In this document: one piece after another, positions 1 to 8,297 of the stretch | Position numbering within the stretch: the first letter of the stretch is position 1 | How the letters are laid out: the number at the start of each line of letters is the position of its first letter | From: an uncultured Porphyromonas sp. | GTDB taxonomy: Bacteria > Bacteroidota > Bacteroidia > Bacteroidales > Porphyromonadaceae | Length of the DNA stretch: 64,000 nucleotides | Direction of reading: 5' to 3' | Assembly (NCBI RefSeq): GCF_900541275.1 | Contig: NZ_UQJH01000001.1 | Span: 310,001 to 374,000, forward strand | The notes under the pieces: generated by a model | Told to the model about the DNA's origin: nothing | Database searches by the model: none | The model's input: only the letters and a program-made list of their open reading frames with translations | Made by a program: the position numbers and the translations under genes

Positions 1-251
1 GGCACCGGTGCGCCCTCAGCCTTGTAGCTGACGAGAGAGGGCTTCTCCATACGATTACGACGAAGGGTAATGTCACCTACGAGAGGAAGCTTGGCACTGA
101 TGGCATCATCTGTCACTGAGACGTCCTTAAACATCGGCTTGTCCCCCACCTTGCTCAGGAAGTGACGAGCTGACTCAGGCTCTCCCGCTAGGTCAAATAC
201 GGTGTCTATATCCTTCTTGATGGTAAATGGTCTACTATTGATTACCTGCAT
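1..251 (-). CDS. SRPBCC-like protein, partial (N-terminal 83 residues)
   Basis: The gene runs off the left edge of the window; only its first ~83 codons are visible. The start is the ATG at 251-249 and the protein begins MQVINSRPFTIKKDIDTVF. It continues without a stop and is rich in charged residues and beta-type segments. A small SRPBCC (START/polyketide-cyclase fold) protein commonly follows pyrE in Bacteroidetes, and this N terminus fits that family; this is recognised from memory, not from a search. It lies 23 bp downstream of pyrE on the same strand, so it is probably co-transcribed. SRPBCC proteins bind hydrophobic ligands, but the ligand here is unknown. Confidence 0.6.
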   Translation of the reverse strand, partial: MQVINSRPFTIKKDIDTVFDLAGEPESARHFLSKVGDKPMFKDVSVTDDAISAKLPLVGDITLRRNRMEKPSLVSYKAEGAPV

Positions 252-274
252 ATCTATCTACTATTCTAAGTCTA

Positions 275-916
275 TCACTTACCCCAGTTAGCTGGATCCT
301 TTCGCCACTCCTTGAGGGTCTCTACCTGATCGCTGTGGATAAATCCTCTCCGCTCCGCCTCTGCAACCACATGATCGTAGTCACTGAGGGTGAACATCGG
401 GATAGAAGCCTCAGCAAAGGCATCCTCTGCGACAGCAAAGCCATGAGAGTAGGTAGCAACTAGTCCGAGCACCTCATACCCTGCCGCCTGCAGCGCCCTT
501 GCCGCTGCGAGGCTGCTACCACCTGTAGAGATAAGATCCTCGATAACCACCACCTTGGCATCCTTATCAATAGCCCCCTCTATCTGATTTTGCATACCAT
601 GATCCTTAGCTTTTGCGCGGATATAGGAGAGCGGCAACCGCATGCGATCAGCAACGAGAGCCGCCTGTGGAATGCCACCCGTGGCGACTCCTGAGACTGC
701 TGTGACCTGAGGGAATTTCTCCTTGATCAGATCCACCAGTGCATCAGCAATCTGTGTCCGAATCTCCGTCGAGGAGAGCGTCACTCTATTATCACAGTAG
801 ATGGGACTATGCCAGCCCGAGGCCCAGGTGTAGGGGTGTTCAGGATTAAGCGACACTGCATGAGCATCCAATAGGAGCTTAGCAATCTTCTCAGCTACGG
901 TTATTGAGGTAAACAT
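275..916 (-). CDS. pyrE: Orotate phosphoribosyltransferase
   Basis: This 213-residue cytoplasmic enzyme transfers ribose-5-phosphate from PRPP to orotate, giving OMP in de novo UMP synthesis. The PRPP-binding signature IEDLISTGGSS is at residues 125-135, with acidic residues preceding the glycine-rich loop. The flexible catalytic loop with YIRAKAKDHG is near residues 98-107. Length matches the family (about 210). The ATG at 916 gives a normal N terminus (MFTSITVAEKIAKLL). A Bacteroidetes -7-like element, TACCTTTG on the minus strand, lies about 35 bp upstream at 958-951. The SRPBCC-like gene follows 23 bp downstream. Confidence 0.96.
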   Translation of the reverse strand: MFTSITVAEKIAKLLLDAHAVSLNPEHPYTWASGWHSPIYCDNRVTLSSTEIRTQIADALVDLIKEKFPQVTAVSGVATGGIPQAALVADRMRLPLSYIRAKAKDHGMQNQIEGAIDKDAKVVVIEDLISTGGSSLAAARALQAAGYEVLGLVATYSHGFAVAEDAFAEASIPMFTLSDYDHVVAEAERRGFIHSDQVETLKEWRKDPANWGK

Positions 917-950
917 AGGGTGTTATTTCGTGAGTTATATTACCAGCACC

Positions 951-958
951 CAAAGGTA
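951..958 (-). promoter_or_regulatory. Candidate -7 element for pyrE
   Basis: The minus strand reads TACCTTTG, an exact match to the Bacteroidetes TAnnTTTG -7 consensus, about 35 bp before the pyrE ATG. No TTTG -33 element was found at the expected 19-21 nt spacing, so the call is moderate. Confidence 0.45.
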
Positions 959-1075
959 ACTCATTTTTCTCTACCTCTAGCCAGATACTCGCCCCTCAAA
1001 GGAGCTATAAACATATTCTTAGAAAAAGACAATGAATGCAATTTTATTCCGCAATAAAAATAAGATTCAAATAAA

Positions 1076-1106
1076 TTTGCTACATAAAAGCATTTTCGTA
1101 ACTTTG
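1076..1106 (+). promoter_or_regulatory. Promoter of the met operon (TTTG-N19-TAACTTTG)
   Basis: TTTG at 1076-1079 and TAACTTTG at 1099-1106 are separated by 19 nt. Both match the Bacteroidetes sigma-ABfr consensus (TTTG, 19-21 nt, TAnnTTTG) exactly. Transcription should start around 1111-1114, only about 15-18 nt before the leader-peptide ATG at 1129, as expected of an attenuator transcript. Confidence 0.85.
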
Positions 1107-1128
1107 TCGCACTGTTAAGTCAAGTGTT

Positions 1129-1236
1129 ATGAGACAAAAGAGCTACATATTCCTCAGTAGCATGCTGCCCCTGATGATGATGCGAATGTACTGCGTACAC
1201 TCGTCGGCTCTATCGTGTCCACAATTGATCCCATAA
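1129..1236 (+). CDS. Met-rich leader peptide of the met operon (35 aa)
   Basis: This short frame starts with ATG at 1129, stops with TAA at 1234 and encodes 35 residues. Six are methionine (positions 1, 12, 16, 17, 18 and 20), with the central block LPLMMMRMYC. It lies directly downstream of a consensus promoter and directly upstream of the methionine biosynthesis genes. Codons 16-20 overlap the 5' arm of a hairpin, and the codons just after them (1200-1218) can pair with sequence in the downstream terminator. The layout is that of a transcription-attenuation leader in which ribosome stalling at Met codons reports methionine or charged tRNA-Met shortage. No homologue is known to me; the call rests on composition and position. 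Confidence 0.75.
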   Translation: MRQKSYIFLSSMLPLMMMRMYCVHSSALSCPQLIP

Positions 1237-1308
1237 CAATTTCGGAAGTCAACATTCATACACACGAGGCGAAACCGACGAGCCAACAGCTCAGTTAGGT
1301 TTCGCTTC
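1183..1308 (+). promoter_or_regulatory. Met-codon transcription attenuator
   Basis: Mutually exclusive RNA pairings can be drawn. Protector 1:2 is 1183-1191 with 1195-1203 (8 of 9 pairs, loop TGC), overlapping the last Met codon of the leader peptide. Antiterminator 2:3 is 1200-1207 with 1275-1282 (8 of 8 pairs) plus 1213-1218 with 1262-1267 (6 of 6). Terminator 3:4 is 1266-1276 with 1298-1308 (11 pairs including one G-T wobble), followed by ACTTTTATC. A ribosome stalled at Met codons 16-20 would cover arm 1, free 1200-1218 and favour read-through; a ribosome that finishes the peptide would allow 1:2 and 3:4 to form. Pairings are by eye, with no folding energies computed. Confidence 0.72.
1266..1308 (+). 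terminator. Intrinsic (attenuator) terminator before metY
   Basis: The stem GAGGCGAAACC / GGTTTCGCTTC has 11 pairs. The 21-nt loop contains a second small stem (GAGC 1280-1283 with GCTC 1289-1292). The T-rich tract ACTTTTATC follows. The hairpin ends 34 nt before the metY ATG and downstream of the met promoter, so it can only act on the met transcript. Confidence 0.75.
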
Positions 1309-1342
1309 ACTTTTATCATCACATACACTATACCCCATCATT

Positions 1343-2644
1343 ATGTCACACACTACCCAGCCTAAGTACTCTCCTGAGACTATTGCACTTCACTATGGCT
1401 ACGATCCTCTTGCCACGGGTCACCATGCGGTGTCCGTCCCGCTGGTAGCCTCGACCGCATACGCCTTCGCTGATTCGCAGGAGGCTATCGACATTTTTGC
1501 GCTCCGCAAGGAGGGCTTCCTCTACTCCCGCCTCGGCAGCCCCACAGTGGATGTCCTCGAGAGGCGGCTTGCTGCATATGAGGGCGGTGTCGGCACAGTA
1601 GTTACCGCCACCGGACAGAGTGCCCACAGCACACTCTTCCTCACCCTGCTCCGATCCGGGGACCACATCGTTGCCTCCAATAGCATCTACGGCGGGACAT
1701 TCAACCTACTGGAGTCTACTCTCCCCCGCTTCGGCATCACCACCACCTTTGTAGATATTAATAATGCAGAAGAAGTGGAGGCTGCCATCACCGAGAGGAC
1801 CAAGCTGGTCTTCTGCGAGACGCTCAGCAACCCACGGCTCACCATCACCAATATCCCCGCGGCGTCTGAGGTCGCTCACCGCCATGGTCTGCCCCTCGTG
1901 GCTGACATCACCCTCACCGAGGGGATCAGCCACGCCATCAGCGAGGGAGCAGATGTCCTCACCTCCGCTCTCACCAAGATCGTCTGCGGTAATGGCACGA
2001 CACTCGGTGGGGCGATCATCGACTCCGGTCGGTACGACTGGGGTAGCGGACGCTTTCCTGAGCTATCTGAGCCTTGCCCGACTTATAACAACATTTCTTT
2101 CACAGAGACTTTTGGTTCCCAGGCACTCATCACGGCACTCCGAGCCATCGGTCTTAGGGATCTTGGCACCGGGCTCAGCCCCCTCAACGCCTACGAGATG
2201 ATCAAGGGGCTGGAGACGCTTGACCTGAGGGCACACGCCATCAGTGATCGCAGTCGTGAGCTGGCTGAGTGGCTTGAGGCAAATCCGAAGGTCGCTTGGG
2301 TCCGCTACCCTGCTCTTCTTTCCCACGAGCAGAATGACCTCTGCAAGACTTCGCTTCATGGCTTTGGCGGGGGGATCATCACCTTTGCGCCCAAGGGGGG
2401 ATACCACGCAGCTCGCAGGGTGACCGAGAGCACCCAACTCTTCACCCTCGTTGCCAATCTTGGTGACAGCAAGTCCCTCATCACCCACCCCGCCGGCACT
2501 ACCCACAGCCAGATGACCGAGGACGAGCTCCTTAAGGCCGGCATCTCAGACGATCTCATACGCCTCTCCATCGGTCTGGAAAGCATCGAGGACCTGAAGG
2601 CAGATCTCCAAAGCGCACTCGACCAATCATGCTCGGACAAGTAA
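1343..2644 (+). CDS. metY: O-acetylhomoserine sulfhydrylase (Cys/Met metabolism PLP enzyme)
   Basis: This 433-residue cytoplasmic PLP enzyme of the Cys/Met metabolism family makes homocysteine from O-acetylhomoserine and sulfide. The PLP Schiff-base lysine is K212 in SALTKIVCGNGTT, and the pyridine-contacting Asp is D188 in VADIT. YSRLGSPT (61-68) and the ATGQSAHST turn match the family. Length fits MetY (about 430) better than MetB or MetC (about 380-400). The following gene is homoserine O-acetyltransferase, which supplies the acetylated substrate and supports MetY over cystathionine gamma-synthase. It is the first gene after the attenuator, and its 3' end overlaps metX by 16 bp. Confidence 0.93.
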   Translation: MSHTTQPKYSPETIALHYGYDPLATGHHAVSVPLVASTAYAFADSQEAIDIFALRKEGFLYSRLGSPTVDVLERRLAAYEGGVGTVVTATGQSAHSTLFLTLLRSGDHIVASNSIYGGTFNLLESTLPRFGITTTFVDINNAEEVEAAITERTKLVFCETLSNPRLTITNIPAASEVAHRHGLPLVADITLTEGISHAISEGADVLTSALTKIVCGNGTTLGGAIIDSGRYDWGSGRFPELSEPCPTYNNISFTETFGSQALITALRAIGLRDLGTGLSPLNAYEMIKGLETLDLRAHAISDRSRELAEWLEANPKVAWVRYPALLSHEQNDLCKTSLHGFGGGIITFAPKGGYHAARRVTESTQLFTLVANLGDSKSLITHPAGTTHSQMTEDELLKAGISDDLIRLSIGLESIEDLKADLQSALDQSCSDK

Positions 2645-3579
2645 CCCTCTCGGACTTCACCAATTGGCGAGGCGAGAGTATCCCCTCTGTCACCCTCACT
2701 TACCAGGTGACAGGTCCCGCCCTCGGCAGTGCTCCCATAGTGCTTGTCTGTCACGCCCTTACCGGCAACTCCGCTGTCGCCGGTCCGGAGGGCTGGTGGG
2801 CAAAGCTCATCGGACCCGGACAGACGATCGACACTGCCCGCTACACCATCCTCTCGATCGACATCCCTGGAAATGAATATGCCGGTTCTACTCCACTGGA
2901 CGATCCCTCTCTGCTCAATGTGAAGGACGTGGCTCGCCTCTGGCTGCTCGTGCTGAGAGAGCTCCGTGTTGATCACCTCTACGCACTCATCGGACCCAGC
3001 CTCGGTGGTGGCCTTGCTTGGCAGATCGCCACCCTCGAGCCCACGCTGGCGGACTTTCTCTTCCCCATCGCCACGGACTACAAGGCCTCCGACTGGCTTC
3101 TTGCTCAGACCGAGGTACAGCGACTGATACTGGAGCACTCCAATCGCCCTATCCACGATGCGCGGGTCCACGCCATGCTCACCTACCGAACGCCGATGTC
3201 CCTCATCAAACGCTTTGAGGGGAAAAAGGTGGAGGACAGCGGACTCCCAAAGGTGATCGATTGGCTCGACTATCATGGTCGCAAGCTAGAGGAGCGCTTC
3301 AGCTTGAGCGCCTATAGGGTGATGACCTTCCTCACCTCCACGATCAATGCAGCGGGGAGCGAGGAAGAGCTGTCACGGATCGTCTCAGACATCCACCTCG
3401 TCGCCATAGATAGCGACCGGCTCTTCCCCTACTTCGTCGCCCGAGAGACTATCGAGGGACTCAAGCACTTCGGCAAGGGGCGCGCGGAGCTCCACACCAT
3501 CGTCTCCGACCACGGTCACGATGCCTTCCTCATCGAGTATGACCAGCTCTGCCGGATCATGAGCCCTTACTTCTCCTAA
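2629..3579 (+). CDS. metX: Homoserine O-acetyltransferase
   Basis: This 316-residue alpha/beta-hydrolase-fold acyltransferase converts homoserine and acetyl-CoA to O-acetylhomoserine, the first committed methionine step. The nucleophile elbow is IGPSLGGGLAW with Ser124. The remaining triad residues are seen in the conserved C-terminal motifs DSDRLFPY (Asp) and DHGHDAFL (His). The oxyanion region VCHALTGNS is near residues 40-48. It is somewhat shorter than typical MetX (about 350-370), mainly in the lid region. Translation starts inside the end of metY (16-bp overlap), indicating coupling, and the aspartokinase/homoserine dehydrogenase fusion follows 23 bp later. Confidence 0.92.
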   Translation: MLGQVTLSDFTNWRGESIPSVTLTYQVTGPALGSAPIVLVCHALTGNSAVAGPEGWWAKLIGPGQTIDTARYTILSIDIPGNEYAGSTPLDDPSLLNVKDVARLWLLVLRELRVDHLYALIGPSLGGGLAWQIATLEPTLADFLFPIATDYKASDWLLAQTEVQRLILEHSNRPIHDARVHAMLTYRTPMSLIKRFEGKKVEDSGLPKVIDWLDYHGRKLEERFSLSAYRVMTFLTSTINAAGSEEELSRIVSDIHLVAIDSDRLFPYFVARETIEGLKHFGKGRAELHTIVSDHGHDAFLIEYDQLCRIMSPYFS

Positions 3580-3602
3580 TCCAAGTAAGACAATAGTATA
3601 GT

Positions 3603-5999
3603 ATGCGTGTGCTAAAGTTTGGGGGCAAGTCCCTCGCCAATGGAGAGCCCCTCCGCCTCTCCCTCAATATCATCCAAGAAATAGCCGAGGCTGACGACAC
3701 TCCCCCTTTAGTTGTCGTCTCCGCTCGAGGCAAGACTACCGATCGCCTCCTTGAGCTCGCTCACCTCGCCGAAGCCGGAAAGCCCTGGCGGGAGAGCCTT
3801 CACCGGCTCCTCGCTGACCAAGGAGAGGGGACCGAAGAACTCTCAGATCAACTTACCAGGCTCCTCGAGGGGATCGAACTCCTGCAAGAGTGCAGTGCCA
3901 AGACACTGGATGAGGTCCTCTCCTTTGGGGAAATCTTCTCCGCCCACCACATTGCCCGTCTCTTACCTCACGCCCTACCGATCGACGCCGGCGACCTCAT
4001 CGTCACCGACGACTCCTATGGTGAGGCAAATGTGGAGCTCAAGGAGTCGGAGGATAAGACGCGCAGCTACTTTGCCCACCTCCCCGCTGACACCCTCCCG
4101 ATCGTGACCGGCTTCATCGCCCGAAGCAACGAGGGGGTGCGGACAACCCTCGGAAGAAATGGGAGCAACTACACAGCTGCTCTACTCGCTAACTTCCTTG
4201 ATGCCATGCAGCTCGACAACTACAGCAATATTGACGGCATCTACTCCGCTCACCCCGGCATCGTCCTCTCAGCGCACAAGATCCCCGAGCTCTCCTACAC
4301 CGAGGCGGCCGAGCTCTCCCAGCTGGGTGCAGAGATCCTCCACTACAAGACGATCGACCCACTGGCTGCTAAGCAGATCCCCCTCCGCATACTAGACTCC
4401 TTCAGCCCCGAGGGATGTCGCCAGGAGGGAACGCTCGTCCATCTTCTTCCATCCTCCCAGCAGGCAAGAGCCATCGCTGCCCTCTCAGGCAAGGCTCTGA
4501 TCCACTTTGAGCGGCACGAGATGAAGGGGCTTCCCGGCTTTGATGCTAGGATCTTCTCCGTCCTCAGGGACGAGGGCATCAGCACTGGTATCATCTCCCA
4601 GGGATCGACGGAGCGTGGCGTCGGCTTCGTTGTAGCGGAGAGCGATGCGGACCATGCCGTGGCGGCACTGAGGAGAGAGTTTGATCGGGACATCCACCGC
4701 CCCACGATCGAGGCGACGAAGGGGCTCTCCGTCATTGCCCTCATCGGGGTCAGCCTCTCCGGCTTCGACCACCCCTACTCCGCCCTTATCCGAAATGGCA
4801 TCACACCTCTGCTGGTCAACAATGCCGTTACCGGTGACACCCTTTTCCTCCTCGTCCATGACGAAGAAGTGCCGAAGGCGCTTAATGTGATCCACGGGGA
4901 GATGTTTGCTCACGCCAAGCGGATCCATATCGCCTGCATCGGTCACGGCACGGTCGGTGGCGCCTTCCTCGACCGGGTGACCAGAGAGCGGGCGCGGATC
5001 CGCTCCGACAAAGCCGTTGATCTCCGCCTCTTCGCCATCGCCAGTAGCCGGCAGCTCCTTCTCGACAAGGAGGGCATCGGCACCGACTGGAGGGAGCGAA
5101 AGGCTGCCGCCCCCGCCTCCGACGACCCGATCCGAGAGATCATCCGATATGCAGACGAGAATTACTTAGAGAATGTTGTCGTCATCGACAACACCGCCTC
5201 GCCTGCCATCGCAGACCGCTATTGCGAGCTCGCTGAGCAGGGCTATGACCTCGTCTCCTCCAATAAGATCTCCAATACCGGTCCCTTCTCTGACTACCTC
5301 CGACTGCGTGAGATCCTGAGGGACCACCGGCGAACTTACAGGTATGAGACCAATGTGGGGGCCGGTCTACCACTGATCGACAACCTCCGGCTCCTCCACC
5401 TCTCAGGCGACCGCATCACTCGCATCAGAGGACTCTTCAGTGGCACCCTCGGCTACATCCTTTCCTCACTCAGTGACAGCACCTCCTACGCTGAGGCTAT
5501 CCGCTCCGCCACCCGTCTCGGCTACTCTGAGCCGGACCCACGGCAGGATCTCAATGGTCTCGATGTGGCACGCAAGCTCCTAATCCTCGCACGTGAGGTG
5601 GGCATCTCGGCAGAGATGTCAGACATTGAGGTAGAGAATTTGGTTCCATCGTCTCTCAGGGACTGCTCAGCAGAGCACTTCATGGAGCGCCTGGACGAGG
5701 CACAGTCCTACTTCGAGAGTCTCTCGAGCACCTCTCAAGGGGAAGTGCTGAGATATGTCGGAGAGCTGACTATCGGGGACGGCACCGATGCTACCCAACT
5801 CTCTTGTGGTCTCAGAAGCCTTCCTGCCGATAGCGCCCCCGGCTCGGTCAGCGGTGCAGACTCCTGCTTTGAGATCTACACCGAGAGCTATGGCGACCTC
5901 CCCTTCGTTATCCGAGGGGCCGGAGCAGGCGCAGAGGTGACCGCGCTCGGCGTCTTTGGCGACCTCCTCAGGATCGCTGACCGTGGCGAACTCTCGTGA
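3603..5999 (+). CDS. Bifunctional aspartokinase / homoserine dehydrogenase
   Basis: This is a 798-residue fusion that feeds the pathway making homoserine. The N-terminal aspartokinase opens with the family signature KFGGKSLAN (residues 5-13), with GRNGSNYTAALLA further on. ACT-type regulatory segments lie around residues 290-430. The C-terminal homoserine dehydrogenase begins with the NAD(P) Rossmann motif CIGHGTVGGAF near residue 442 and includes KISNTGP and YETNVGAGLPLIDNL. The order and length match ThrA/MetL (about 810-820). Being co-transcribed with metY and metX behind a Met leader peptide suggests the methionine-controlled isozyme (MetL-like), an inference from context. The stop is followed by a murF promoter. 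Confidence 0.93.
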   Translation: MRVLKFGGKSLANGEPLRLSLNIIQEIAEADDTPPLVVVSARGKTTDRLLELAHLAEAGKPWRESLHRLLADQGEGTEELSDQLTRLLEGIELLQECSAKTLDEVLSFGEIFSAHHIARLLPHALPIDAGDLIVTDDSYGEANVELKESEDKTRSYFAHLPADTLPIVTGFIARSNEGVRTTLGRNGSNYTAALLANFLDAMQLDNYSNIDGIYSAHPGIVLSAHKIPELSYTEAAELSQLGAEILHYKTIDPLAAKQIPLRILDSFSPEGCRQEGTLVHLLPSSQQARAIAALSGKALIHFERHEMKGLPGFDARIFSVLRDEGISTGIISQGSTERGVGFVVAESDADHAVAALRREFDRDIHRPTIEATKGLSVIALIGVSLSGFDHPYSALIRNGITPLLVNNAVTGDTLFLLVHDEEVPKALNVIHGEMFAHAKRIHIACIGHGTVGGAFLDRVTRERARIRSDKAVDLRLFAIASSRQLLLDKEGIGTDWRERKAAAPASDDPIREIIRYADENYLENVVVIDNTASPAIADRYCELAEQGYDLVSSNKISNTGPFSDYLRLREILRDHRRTYRYETNVGAGLPLIDNLRLLHLSGDRITRIRGLFSGTLGYILSSLSDSTSYAEAIRSATRLGYSEPDPRQDLNGLDVARKLLILAREVGISAEMSDIEVENLVPSSLRDCSAEHFMERLDEAQSYFESLSSTSQGEVLRYVGELTIGDGTDATQLSCGLRSLPADSAPGSVSGADSCFEIYTESYGDLPFVIRGAGAGAEVTALGVFGDLLRIADRGELS

Positions 6000-6037
6000 C
6001 AAATCGACAACTTGTGGCAAGGGGAAAAGGAGCTATA

Positions 6038-6069
6038 CTTGCGGGGGGACCTCTTTTAGACTAATTTTG
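6038..6069 (+). promoter_or_regulatory. Candidate promoter of murF
   Basis: TAATTTTG at 6062-6069 matches the TAnnTTTG -7 consensus. CTTG at 6038-6041, 20 nt upstream, matches the TTTG -33 element at three of four positions. The predicted start of transcription is about 15-18 nt before the murF ATG at 6093. Confidence 0.6.
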
Positions 6070-6092
6070 TCAAGAATTAGAGATAAGAGGAT

Positions 6093-7481
6093 ATGAATAA
6101 TCAAGATATAGAGTCGCTCTACAAGGTCTTCTTGGAGCACCCCTCTATCTGCACCGACTCCAGGCAGGTAGAGCAGGGAGACTTCTTTGTCGCTCTACCC
6201 GGTGAGCGTGTGGACGGAAATACCTTTGCAGAGGCGGCTCTGCAGCGCGGCGCTGCTGTGGCGCTGGTCTCAGATCCGTCTCTCGCTGAGCGGGACGAGC
6301 GCTGTATCTACACCGAGGACACACTTCTCGCTCTGCAGCAGCTCGCCAAGAGACACCGGGAGAGCTTTAAGATCCCCCTCATCGCCATCACCGGGAGCAA
6401 CGGCAAGACAACGACGAAGGAGCTCTGTGCTGTCGTCCTCTCTCAGAGGTACAAGGTCCTCTATACTGAGGGTAACTTCAATAACCACCTCGGTATGCCG
6501 CTCACACTCCTACGCCTCAATGACGAGCACGAGATAGCGGTGGTGGAGATCGGGATCAATCACCCCGGCGAGATGGCTCCACTCGCCGATATTGCACGCC
6601 CGACCCACTCTCTGATCACCGGGATCGGAAAGGCGCACCTCGAGGGCTTTGGCTCACTGGAGGGGACGCTGAGAGAGAAGAGCATCCTCGCTGAGAGAGC
6701 CTATGAGAGCGGGGGAGTCGTATTCCTCAATCTCGATGACCCACTCCTGCGCGAGCGCTGGTCCGACGAGGCTCAAGTGACCTATGGTCTCGCAGACGGC
6801 TCATACGAGAGGGAGCCGGACTTCAAGGCAACGATCCTAAGGGAGCAGCCCTACCTATCCCTCCGGATCAGCTGTAGCCTTGGCGAGCAGGATATCAGAA
6901 CCCATCTTGTGGGGCGCTACAATTACCACAACGTCCTCGCAGCCTTTGCAGTCGGGGTGACCTTTGGGCTCACCATGCCGACGATTGCCAATGCGATTGA
7001 GTCCTACACGCCGACCAATGACCGCTCTCAGGTGGTCAGGCTCCCACGCCACATCTCGCTGATTATGGATGCCTACAATGCCAACCCCTCCTCGATGCGG
7101 GCGGCCATTGAAAATCTCTTTACAGCACCGGAGCCGGCAAAGTTTGCCATCCTAGGGGATATGCTGGAGCTGGGCGACGCATCAGACGAGGAGCACAGGG
7201 AGATTATGAGACTGATGGAGGGGGAGCCGGAGATCACGACGCTCTATGTGGGCGAAACCTTCTGCCGGCTCGCCTCACCGGAGACGATGACCTTCCGAGA
7301 CATCGAGGGGCTTCGGTCGTTTCTGGAGGTGATCGAAGTGCCGGATGAGAGTGTCTGGCTACTCAAGGGGTCGCATAAGATCGGGCTTGATAGGCTCAAG
7401 GACACTCTGGCGATGAAGGCTGACGAGGGAGTGTCTAACTCCGACTCCTATACCATCCCCACGTCGATATTCAGATACTAA
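6093..7481 (+). CDS. murF: UDP-N-acetylmuramoyl-tripeptide--D-alanyl-D-alanine ligase
   Basis: This 462-residue cytoplasmic ligase adds D-Ala-D-Ala to the UDP-MurNAc-tripeptide in peptidoglycan precursor synthesis, using ATP. The N-terminal substrate domain carries TDSRQVEQGDFFVAL (21-35). The ATP-binding loop TGSNGKTTTKE is at 100-110, followed by EGNFNNHLGMPLTLL and VEIGINHPGEM. The C-terminal Mur ligase domain has MDAYNANPSSM and AILGDMLELG. The N-terminal domain and NANP motif distinguish it from MurE and MurC. It sits alone rather than in a mur/fts cluster and is followed after 3 bp by a ZIP transporter gene, so it heads an unusual three-gene operon. Confidence 0.95.
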   Translation: MNNQDIESLYKVFLEHPSICTDSRQVEQGDFFVALPGERVDGNTFAEAALQRGAAVALVSDPSLAERDERCIYTEDTLLALQQLAKRHRESFKIPLIAITGSNGKTTTKELCAVVLSQRYKVLYTEGNFNNHLGMPLTLLRLNDEHEIAVVEIGINHPGEMAPLADIARPTHSLITGIGKAHLEGFGSLEGTLREKSILAERAYESGGVVFLNLDDPLLRERWSDEAQVTYGLADGSYEREPDFKATILREQPYLSLRISCSLGEQDIRTHLVGRYNYHNVLAAFAVGVTFGLTMPTIANAIESYTPTNDRSQVVRLPRHISLIMDAYNANPSSMRAAIENLFTAPEPAKFAILGDMLELGDASDEEHREIMRLMEGEPEITTLYVGETFCRLASPETMTFRDIEGLRSFLEVIEVPDESVWLLKGSHKIGLDRLKDTLAMKADEGVSNSDSYTIPTSIFRY

Positions 7482-7484
7482 TCC

Positions 7485-8291
7485 ATGAGCCTTGACCTCT
7501 ACGCACTGCTACTGACCCTCGGAGCCGGTATGGCGACACCCCTAGGGGGCGCCTTGGCACTCATTGGAAAGAGAGGCTCCAACGAGGATCGGCTCCTCGC
7601 CTTAGGGATGGGACTGGCAGGGGGCGTCCTCCTATTCTTGGCTCTACAGGGTCTACTCCCTGAGGCGTGCGAGGAGTTGGTCTCGCTCTATGGAGAGCGA
7701 GGGCATCTCTTGGCTCTCGGGGGCTTCGCCGGTGGGATGGCGATGATGGCTCTACTCGACAGACTGTTGCCCGGGAGTGCGCACCATACCCACCACAGCG
7801 ATGGGAGGATGATGAAGGAGGATACTGAGGAGAAGCGCTCCCTCCTCATCTCCGCACTGGCGGCAGCGGCCGCGATCTCGATACATAATATACCTGAGGG
7901 GATGATGCTCTACCTGACAGCGACTGAAGCACCTATGGAGGGGATCCCCGTCATGCTGGCTGTCGGGATGCACAATATCCCTATCGGACTCTCGATCGCC
8001 ATACCTATTTACTATGCTGGATATGGACGTATGAGGGCGCTACTGGTCTGCCTTCTCTCGGGTGTGATGGAGCTTATCGGGGCTTTCCTCGGAGCATTCC
8101 TCTCTACCCCAATGGAGTCGCCCCTCTTCCTTGGCCTGATGCTCGCTCTGATTGCCGGCATTATGGTCTACGTCTCATTCGATGAGCTGATCCCCGCCTC
8201 CTACAGCTACGGCAGACGCCACGCCTCTCTCCTTGGGATCCTCATGGGGCTATTCTTTATGGGACTGACGATGATACTGATACACCACTAA
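7485..8291 (+). CDS. ZIP family metal transporter paralogue A (altered metal site)
   Basis: This 268-residue membrane protein of the ZIP/ZupT family has about eight hydrophobic segments. A His-rich loop SAHHTHHSDG (98-107) follows TM3. The TM4 metal motif HNIPEG is intact at 134-139. The matching TM5 motif reads HNIPIG at 163-168, so the usual metal-ligand Glu is Ile167. A TM2 position that is Glu in the neighbouring paralogue (residue 55) is Gln here. The two paralogues align without gaps over these motifs. Losing two acidic residues suggests altered selectivity or a regulatory role rather than ordinary Zn/Fe uptake; this is inference. It is 3 bp from murF and 6 bp from the next ZIP gene. 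Confidence 0.85.
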   Translation: MSLDLYALLLTLGAGMATPLGGALALIGKRGSNEDRLLALGMGLAGGVLLFLALQGLLPEACEELVSLYGERGHLLALGGFAGGMAMMALLDRLLPGSAHHTHHSDGRMMKEDTEEKRSLLISALAAAAAISIHNIPEGMMLYLTATEAPMEGIPVMLAVGMHNIPIGLSIAIPIYYAGYGRMRALLVCLLSGVMELIGAFLGAFLSTPMESPLFLGLMLALIAGIMVYVSFDELIPASYSYGRRHASLLGILMGLFFMGLTMILIHH

Positions 8292-8297
8292 TCTTTT

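Noticed and set aside
2356..3276. Long antisense open frame (306 codons) across metY and metX
   Set aside because: It lies wholly opposite two well-supported genes, has no recognisable domain and an atypical composition; GC-rich coding DNA often gives such shadow frames.
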